Shown: positions 56,517 through 64,000 of the stretch, in pieces | How the letters are laid out: the number at the start of each line of letters is the position of its first letter | Position numbering within the stretch: position 1 is the stretch's first letter | DNA from: Isoetes taiwanensis | Taxonomy: Eukaryota; Streptophyta; Lycopodiopsida; Isoetales; Isoetaceae | Length of the DNA stretch: 64,000 bases | Direction: 5' to 3' | Assembly: GCA_021234155.1 (NCBI GenBank) | Contig: JAJEKV010000160.1 | Location: forward strand, 661,196 to 725,195 | The notes under the pieces: model-generated | Told to the model about the DNA's origin: nothing | The model's input: only the letters and a program-made list of their open reading frames with translations | Databases searched by the model: none | Program-made: the position numbers and the translations under genes

Positions 56517-57706
56517 ATGACAGAACGGGCCAGTAATAAGGAGAGATTTGGTGTAAGAATGGCCAGGGGAAAGAAAAAGCCTCCTACTCATGAATCATTG
56601 TTCACACAGGAGGTCCCTCGTCCCACAAGTGCTCGGCCTAGCATACAGCTCCATGGTTAGGGGCAAGCTAATTCCAGTGTGATAATAGATTTGCCATATT
56701 CTCTATTTGGTCCCCAGTGGCCTCTTCATGTCGGCACAAGCAGGTCTGGTACATTTACTTTCCAAGATCGGTAGGATCTCCAAAGTGCTCTAGATCTACA
56801 AGTTCGGTATTTGCCGCCTACACTTCGTGACCAGGTACAACTCATTCATTCTGAGGGAGGAATGATGGCCACATCTATGATCATGTCTATTGAGAGATGG
56901 ACATACTTATTACAGTTAATACATGCCTTCGTTCCAGACCCTAAAGCCCAGTATGTGGGCACAAGTGATGCCTCAATACAGACACTAGATACAAAATTAC
57001 AGCCACAGAAGAAATATTGTGTTGAAGGGGGAGTGCAGACATTAGAAAGGGAACATGTTGAGGTGGGAGTACAGACATATCCACAATCCCAAGTTGACCA
57101 GGAGTCGCAGTGTCGAGCTAGCAGACAGGAGCAGGCTGTCTCAGTATCTTCTGTTACCAAAAGCCTGAGGCAGAAGATGATGCCCATTCTGATGTGGATG
57201 CGGCTTTGCATTTTTTCACTGATGTCATGCATGTGAAGGTTGGTGGAGTTGTCTCCGCTACTGGGATGGGAGAGGCAAGACCTGATCGTCCTCGCCATCT
57301 TTTGGTTCAGTTTCAAGACACTCTTAGCCGCTTACATGTTCTTCATCATGGAAACTATCTCAGAGGGACTAGTTTCTCAGTACATGAGGACCTCTCCCTT
57401 CTTCAATTGTGTAACCATAAGGAGGATCTCTGCAAGGTGAGGGCAACCCGCCTGCAAAAGAAATGGGCAGTGTACAGGGGAGGCGCAGCAATTATTCTTG
57501 ATCAATGGCCTTCCAATCCTTGGATTGGCTATGTCTAGATAATTTTAGAAGCACAAAATTACCACTAGCATTAGCATGATCTTTTTAAATATTTGGTTAT
57601 TGTGTTTGGTGATGGGGCTTAGTTCCCAGATTTTATACGGCTATTTTCCTTGCATGTACCATCCCATAACCCAGTTGGGTTCCCATGGATGCAAAAATTC
57701 ATCTAT

Positions 57707-57742
<36 letters not shown>

Positions 57743-57745
57743 TTT
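56517..57745 (+). mobile_element. ORF1-only 'half-LINE' with TATC tail
   Basis: A single plus-strand frame starts at ATG 56517 (MTERASNKERFGVRMARGKK) and runs with two TAG stops (about 56657 and 56772) to about 57165. After one frameshift it continues in another phase to TAG at 57536. The C-terminal part (RPRHLLVQFQDTLSRL, then GTSFSVHEDLS, then RATRLQKKWAVYRGGAAIIL) resembles the RRM/C-terminal domain of L1-type ORF1 proteins, RNA-binding chaperones of LINEs. The middle has three VQT/IQT motifs. No endonuclease or RT follows: about 110 bp after the stop comes the LINE 3'-end consensus (CCATAACCCAGTTGGGTTCC, CATGGATGC) and a TATC microsatellite (57704-57743). It is therefore a non-autonomous element of ORF1 plus tail. 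Confidence 0.55.
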
Positions 57746-58247
57746 ATATTGAATACCCCATATAAACAAGTTGGTGGAGATAGTAGAGAAAAAATCCAGT
57801 GGTTGTTTTCTGGCAATAAATGTTATTTTATTCATATTATTATTATGATCATCATAGTTAAACTAGAAATGGAGCCCAGCGTTGCTGGGCATAGCTAGGA
57901 ACTATAAATGATACACCAAAGCAAATTGTTAATTGAATTCACGTTCTTAAAATCACACAATTAAGAGCATTTGACCACCTTTCCACTTCCAACAAAGTTT
58001 AAATTGAAACGCACTTATTTGCTCCGAACGCACTTCAGAAGGAATCTTTAAAAGATTCCCTAAAATTCCCTAAAAAAAAATCCATTTTGAAGGTTTGTTC
58101 GTGACAAGTGTGACAATTTAGGTAATTCAGGTACCCTTTTTGAGGGGTTGATAGAACATAGCTTCTATGCAAAAATATTTAATAGCTAATGGTAAAATTG
58201 AAATGGGAGAAAAGGGAAGGAAAAAAAAATAGAACGGGAGAAAGAAG

Positions 58248-58367
<120 letters not shown>

Positions 58368-58480
58368 ATTTTAACGTCACGCCACTAGGCAGCATCCAAC
58401 TGGACATGTGACCACACACCACACTACATTGCTCGGTTGGGCCCTGCCCCCAACCACCTTACATTGCGTCTGTTAGGCAA
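58368..58480 (-). mobile_element. SINE-like copy with the (TATC)n tail
   Basis: The minus strand reads AGACGCAATGTAAGGTGGTT, GGGGGCAGGGCCCAACC, the unique end GTCCAGTTGGATGCTGCC and TAGTGGCGTGACGTTAAAAT, then TATC repeats. It is the same as 36960-37175 but with a single internal unit. Confidence 0.7.
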
Positions 58481-58945
58481 TGAAGAAGGCGGAAGAAGGG
58501 AAAAGGGGAAATGGGAAAATACAAAAGGGAAAAGCGGAAATAAAAAAGCAAAAAACTAGGATGGGCAAAATAGGGAATAAAGACATGAGGTGGAAAGTTG
58601 GTCGAAAGTTCTTCATTGTGTAATTTTGTAAATATGGATTAATCTAACGATTGCTCAAATGTCTCATTTACAGTTCCTAGCTTACGCCCAGCAACACTGG
58701 GCACCATTTCTAGCAACCAAATAGTTTGAAAGCAAATACATTAAACGAACAGACATTAAACATCATATAGTGACATGCTATATAGCTACTAATGCGATGC
58801 TGCCAAATGGCATAGAAATTGCACCTACCTACCTACTTACAAGGATGCATCTAAACAACATATGAAACTCAAATTCCACAATACTTCATACCACAATATA
58901 TTAAACGTGAATTAATCAACTATTGTTGATGGCTAGTACCTCATA

Positions 58946-59547
58946 TCTAAAAATAACACGTGAAATTCCAACATTATTGAAGAATGCATGAAATTGACAA
59001 ATTACATAGTTAAACGACTTGCCGTGTTGTTGAAAATAACATGACATTCTATCCCACTTATAATTTTTTTTTTTGAGGGTACGAATTTTTTGATTAATAT
59101 AAAAACAAGGTACACGACCTTCTTGTGGGCTCCACAATAGGCCACTTATAATTTCAAAGACCATCATGGAGCAAAATTTTCTACTTCTTTCAACGTTTAT
59201 TCAAAGATAACTATGGACATTTTGATGGTTAGAAATGATTTGTACACACGACCTAGACTTATAATTTCCATGAGCGATTATGTGAACAAAAAAAATCTGC
59301 TTCTTTTGGGTTCAAGATGTGTATGAACATTTATACTATTACCTGTTTCTCCTATACAAATTATCTATTGCTGGTCAATCAATATCAGTATCAATATGTG
59401 TTGCAATATCATTATCAATATCAATATCAATTTATGTTGCAATGCCAATATCATGAAATGCTCATATGGCTGAATTGATTAAGGTGGTCTTGCTCCACCT
59501 AAAAAAGTCTCTTTTTTTTCTAATCGGACCACATGACTGGACTATAT
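58946..59547 (+). repeat. Dispersed repeat family, copy B with nested insertion
   Basis: Same family as 43297-43847. It carries an extra 77 bp (59065-59141) flanked by the duplicated 11-mer CCACTTATAAT (59054-59064 and 59142-59152). Copies A and C keep the single uninterrupted site. The insert starts with a run of about ten T, so it is an antisense retro-insertion with a poly(A) end. Confidence 0.8.
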
Positions 59548-59552
59548 AAAAA

Positions 59553-60016
59553 TCTAAAAATAACACATGAATTTCCAACATTATTGAAGAACATTGTTAA
59601 ACATTATGAATTCCCACGTGAAATTGATAACTTACATTGTTAAACGACTTGTCATGTTGTTGAAAATAACGTGACATTCTATCCCACTTATAATTTCAAA
59701 GACCATCATGGGGCAAAATTTTCTACTTCTTACAAAAAACTTTTGCTTCTTTTGGGTTCAAGATGTGTATGAACATTTATACTATTACCTATTGCTCCTA
59801 CAAATTATCTATTGCTCCTGTTAAAATGCTTATCCTGGTCAATCAATATCAGTATCAATATCAATATGTGTTGCAATATCATTATCAATATCAATATCAA
59901 TTTATGCTGCAACGGCAATATCATGAAATGCTCATATGGCTGAATTAATTAAGGTGATCCTGCTCCACCTAAAAAGTCTCTTTTTTTTCTAATCGGACCA
60001 CATGGCTGGACTATAT
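59553..60016 (+). repeat. Dispersed repeat family, copy C
   Basis: Head-to-tail with copy B, 5 bp apart. It lacks the nested insertion and about 70 bp present in copy B around the phrase CAACGTTTATTCAAAGATAA, so B and C are not a recent simple duplication. Confidence 0.75.
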
Positions 60017-61285
60017 CTCTATCATAATAAAAATATGTTAGCAGTGGGAAAAGTGGAAAACTATGACGTGGCTTGAGGAAAAAAATGCATGTGGAGTGTG
60101 ATGTGGCCAAGAAAAATATGAGGTGGACGTATGGAAAAAATCCAAGTGGATGGGAGTGCTGAATGGATGAGGGCGGACAGAAACATGGGCGGGGCAGAGA
60201 TCCAGAGATTGCGGGCTATTCGGATTCATAGAGCTCTAAATCTACCCACAAACCTTTTTCTGCAAAGGTTCAAAGATTCACAGGTTTTCGTTCCAGAGAT
60301 TGCGAGCTATATTGCATATATTGCGAGCTATGGTGGAGCTTTGTTAAAGCGGCTTCACCGGAAAAGGGTTTCCCCGTAACGTATTTTCATTTGCAAGGAG
60401 CTTTTTCTGTCTTTCTTTTCTTTTTTTGAGTTTATGCCTTACAGAGCCATCGAGCTTCTCTAGAACAGAAAATGAAGTACAGTAGAAAGTAACCTGCCGT
60501 GCGTCTTTGCAAAAATAGACATTGGTTCTTCTTGCCTTATTTTTTACCTTCGTTGCCTTTATTGTGAATCGAGACATGATGTGAGGAAAATTTGAGCTGT
60601 AAGAGTTTATAATATCTATGCAACAACGCGGAGCAGGGGATTTAAAGAAAATACAGCAAAAAAGCTTGATTTGCCCCGGACTATTTCAGAAATCATCTGC
60701 CTAAATGTCCATGATTGTCTGCCAGAAGCAAAACAGGGGCCGATTGGTCATGTAAAACATGAACAGAGGCGGATTTTGTACAGAAAATGAGAAGATTGAG
60801 TTTTTTGTACTGCCCAATTGTAAACAGGTCAATTTGTATATGAATTAGAAGAAAAACAGAGGATTTGTAGCAAATTTGCCTTGCTAGATTTGGGGTACAG
60901 GGCTAGCATAGCCGCTCTTTTCAAAAATTTGGCTCCTTCTGGATTCAAGCAAGCTGTTTTCTCTTCCCTCCATAGGCACGTATTGTGGTTTACTTCTTTC
61001 ATGGCATAATTCAGTCTATGCCCTCTTAAGCTTGCCAGTTTTCCGTTCCAATACTCCCAATCGGTTTGCTCCCAACGCCTGAATCCTGCCATCGGACATT
61101 CTTTTCTCTGTATCTTCCCTTTTTCGCCTGGAGAGAGAGCCGCCTACTTATCTTGATAGCCCCCTGCCAACGTGGCAATGCCACGTGGCGACATCCTATC
61201 AGTCAGGTGAGACTGCCGGGAAGCCATCTGGTCTAGTGCCAAGCCCCATCGGCAGCTCGTTGCTGTCACAGGCCTCGTGGCTGAG
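60017..61285. other. Stretch with short frames only
   Basis: Two minus-strand frames (60344-60577, basic C-terminal region; 60829-61092, 87 codons) and one plus-strand frame (60131-60379) are open but show no recognisable family. Near 61170-61200 there are ACGTGGCA/TGCCACGT inverted words. Confidence 0.3.
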
Positions 61286-61288
61286 CCA

Positions 61289-62293
61289 CGAGCTGCCGCC
61301 GATTGAGGGGTGCTGACCTATTTTTGCAATAGTAATTTAAACTATTAAAAACCTTAACCAATTAAAATACATTGCTATTGCAACGCCTCATACAAACAAG
61401 TACTAAAACAACTATATTTATTATTTGATGCTCTTCTATTGAATATGGAGCTCTCGCCAAATTGGGCCGTTTTTTTCCCTTTCCGGCTTAAGGCACACCA
61501 TGGGCTATAGCGTCTGTATTTGGTCTAGAAGATTTCCCTGTGCACGCCATGGGCTATGGCATCTGTGTTTGGCCTAGAAGATTTCCCTGGGAGCACATGC
61601 CCCATGCTCAATCAAAGTTTAGAATAGACAACCCACCTTTATAGAGCAAATTTGGTTTAAATGGTTGGAGCGGACTTATCATTTTAAAGCAAAACAAAAC
61701 CAAACATAAACTGTGTTAGATCGGTTAGATCTCCTATAAGCCGTGTAAGGCAAGAAAGTCATGGAAGGTCGATCTCCGGGGCAAACGAAATTGGTAGAAA
61801 AAATGGGGAAGAGGAAAAAATTCCAAGTGGATTATCATATCTGGGCCTATTCCCATGGATATTTCATCTGAAAAATAAGTTAATTAAATTTTGCTTTTCC
61901 AATGCCATCTCCCTAGCCCATACACCTCTAAATCTTATCCCGACTATTAGAGCACTATGGCACTATAAGCCCATTGTTTGAATAGTTTAAACAATAGTTT
62001 AGATAAACCATTATTTTATTGTCGCAACATACTTTTACCCATAGCATAAAATGTGTTATTCTTCCCAATCACTTAGACTTACTTATCAATGCTTTCAGGC
62101 ATAAAATATATCATCCAGCACTAGCGCCCTCTAGCCTACGAAACACCAAACATCAAACCTATAATAGCAGAGGAATTTGTAGCAAAGGCAATAAGAGGAA
62201 TCAATTCTTTCACATCCAAGCAAGCTAAATATGCTTCATGAAGAGGAAAAGACTAGAGTTTAAGTTTTGTGGTTGATATCTTGAATGCTTCGC
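61289..62293 (-). repeat. Right arm of the 1-kb inverted duplication
   Basis: Reverse complement of 46934-47947 with only scattered differences, such as the length of an A-run near 61491. Its inner edge continues into the palindrome CTCGTGGCTGAGCCACGAG (about 61277-61295), which the left arm lacks. Confidence 0.85.
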
Positions 62294-62455
62294 ACAATTA
62301 GCTTGCCTCGTTTATCTTATCTTATATTATAATGTTATATCGTAATTCTTGGATCAAGCCCTAATTTGAATGTTCGAGATCATTTGAGTGCATCCAAAGG
62401 CCGAGATTTATTGCACGACTTACTATCACCATGATTGGTCGTACTTTGATCTCTT

Positions 62456-64000
62456 AAGGGTAAAGGAAAAAGGGGGGAAAGGAAAAAGGAAAAGGAAAAG
62501 GAAAAGAAAAAGGAAAAGGGAAAAGGGAAAAGGGAAAAGGAAAAGGGGAAGGGAAAAGGAAAAATGATGAAAGGTAAAAGGGAAAAGGGAAAAGGAAAAG
62601 GGGAGGGAAAAGGAAAACGATGAAAGGGGAAAAGGGAAAAGGGAAAACGATGAAAGGGAAAAAGGAAAAGGAAAAGGGAAGGAAAAGGAAAAAAAGATGA
62701 AAGGGAAAAACTAAAAGGGAAAAGGGAAAAGGAAAAGGGAAGGAAAAGGAAAAACGATGAAAGGGAAAAGGGAAAAGGGAAAAGGGAAAAGGAAAAGGGA
62801 AAAGGAAAAGGAAGAATGATGAAAGGGAAAAGGGAAAAGGGAAAGGGGAAGGGAAAAGGAAAAACGATGAAAGAGAAAAGGGAAAAGGGAAACGGAAAAG
62901 GGGAAGGAAAAGGAAAACGATGAAAGGGAAAAGGGAAAAGGAAAAGGAAAAGGGAAGGAAAAAGGAAAACGATGAAAGAGAAAAAGGAAAAGGGAAACTA
63001 AAAGGGAAGGGAAAAAAGAAAAACGATGAAAGGAAAAAAAGGGAAAAGGAAAAGGGGAAGGGGAAAAGGAAAACGATGAAAGGAAAAAGGAAAAGGGGAA
63101 GGGAAAAGAAAAACGATGAAAGGGAAAAGGAAAAGGAATAAAAAAGAAAGGGAAGAGGAAAAGGAAAGAGAAGGAGAAAAGGAAAAAGGAAAGATAAAAG
63201 AAAATAGAAAAAGGAATAGAATAGGCGAGGGGGGAAAGGGAAAGGAAAAAGAGCAATCATGAGAAGGGTAAGAAGTAAAGGTGAGAAAAGAAGAAAAAGG
63301 TAAGGGGAAAATAAGAAAAGGTTGCAAAGTCTATGGGAAAAAGAAAAGTAAAAAGGAAAAGAGGGGGGAAAAGGGAAAAGAGAACTTGGGAAAAGTGAAC
63401 GAGAAAAAGAGAAAAAGGAAAGGGAAAAAAAAAAAAAAAAGGGAAAAGAGAGGGTGAAGAAAGAGAAAAGAAAGCAAAAAAAGAGCATCGAGAAAAAGGA
63501 AGAGGGAAAGGATGGAAAAATGAGGAAAAAGGTGGGGGGAAAGTAGAATAGACAAAGGGTAGGGAGCAAGGAATACGAAAAGAGGAAGGAGAAAAGGGCA
63601 CGAGAAAAAAGGGAAGAGGGAAAGGGTGAGGAAATAGAAAAAAGAAAGGGATAAAGAGTATGGGAAAGGGAAAAGAAAAAAGAAACAAGAAAGGAGAAAG
63701 TGGAAAGGGGAAAAAGGGGAAGAGGATGGGGAAAGAAGGAAAAAGGGTACATCGCAAAGGAAGGGGAAAGAGAAAGGAAAGGGAAAAAGGGAACATCGCA
63801 AAGCAAAAAGGTGGGGAAAGTATGAAAAGGGAATGGAAAGTTGAAAGGAAAAGGGAAGTGGAAAAAGGAGAAGGGAAAGCAAAAAGAGCATGAGGAAAAG
63901 GGGAGAGAGAAATGGGAAAAGAGATGGGGAAAAGGGCACGTGATCAAGAGGAAGAGGGTGGGGAAAGGAAGAAAAGGGCACATGAAAAGGTAAGCAAAAG
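62456..64000. repeat. Polypurine satellite-like tract
   Basis: Almost every base on the plus strand is A or G for 1.5 kb to the window end. Between 62560 and 63115 the tract is punctuated by ATGAAAGG or CGATGAAAGG about every 50 bp (12 times). Within units GGGAAAA and GGAAAA alternate. The long minus-strand Phe/Pro/Ser frames are a by-product of the TTTCCC repeat and are not genes. Confidence 0.9.

Noticed and set aside
62454-63983. A 509-codon minus-strand open frame rich in Phe, Pro and Ser
   Set aside because: It is the direct translation of the TTTCCC-type polypyrimidine repeat; overlapping frames are open too and no domain is present.

Overview
The window looks like nuclear DNA of a land plant, most likely a fern (a lycophyte or hornwort is less likely). 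The evidence is an 865-residue plant PPR-DYW editing factor with a non-canonical C-terminus, a plant-type short-chain dehydrogenase, relics of plant-only genes (PMI1-like, CYP710A-like, fasciclin-like), GT-AG introns, and a very high load of decayed transposons. Only two host genes look intact: the PPR gene (33955-36552, minus) and the SDR gene (42122-43012, minus). Species assignment is inference.

Layout. 1-8.3 kb: gene-poor, with four clusters of short GCGCCATTT/AAATGGCGC-type words and two TATA-like promoters, but no recognisable protein. 8.3-17 kb: AT-rich, with a probable Copia RT scrap, a short LINE tail and a CYP710A-like scrap. 17.9-18.6 kb: a broken PMI1-like fragment. 18.9-29.2 kb: one 10.26-kb terminal-inverted-repeat DNA transposon with a 4-bp target duplication (GGGC). 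It carries a multi-exon DDE-type transposase on the minus strand and, on the plus strand, a companion gene joining an N-terminal domain, coiled coil, RING-like finger, basic linker and an FCP1/NIF-phosphatase-like domain. 30.1-33.2 kb: a 1.3-kb direct tandem duplication rich in CCTATG...CATAGG inverted words, followed by a LINE RT scrap. 34-36.6 kb: the PPR gene. 36.8-38.6 kb: a SINE-like element with a TATC tail, a 160-bp tandem duplication and a FAS1-domain relic. 38.6-42 kb: mostly unrecognised, with a LINE RT scrap. 42.1-43.2 kb: the SDR gene. 43.3-43.85 kb: one copy of a three-copy dispersed repeat. 44-46.9 kb: a 5'-truncated LINE ending in a (TTCTA)n tail. 46.9-62.3 kb: two nearly identical 1-kb inverted arms enclosing a second, decayed copy of the RING-NIF gene (about 48.4-53.1 kb, minus), an ORF1-only 'half-LINE' (56.5-57.7 kb), a (GATA)n tract on another SINE-like copy, and two more copies of the dispersed repeat, one carrying a nested 77-bp retro-insertion. 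62.45 kb to the end: a purine-only tract built of roughly 50-bp units.

How the parts relate. Several microsatellites here are 3' tails of LINE/SINE copies sharing one 3'-end consensus, so one LINE machinery probably spreads the full LINE, the half-LINE and the SINE-like elements. The most novel object is the TIR transposon with its RING-NIF companion gene, because a second divergent copy of that gene lies in the same window outside any TIR pair I can find.
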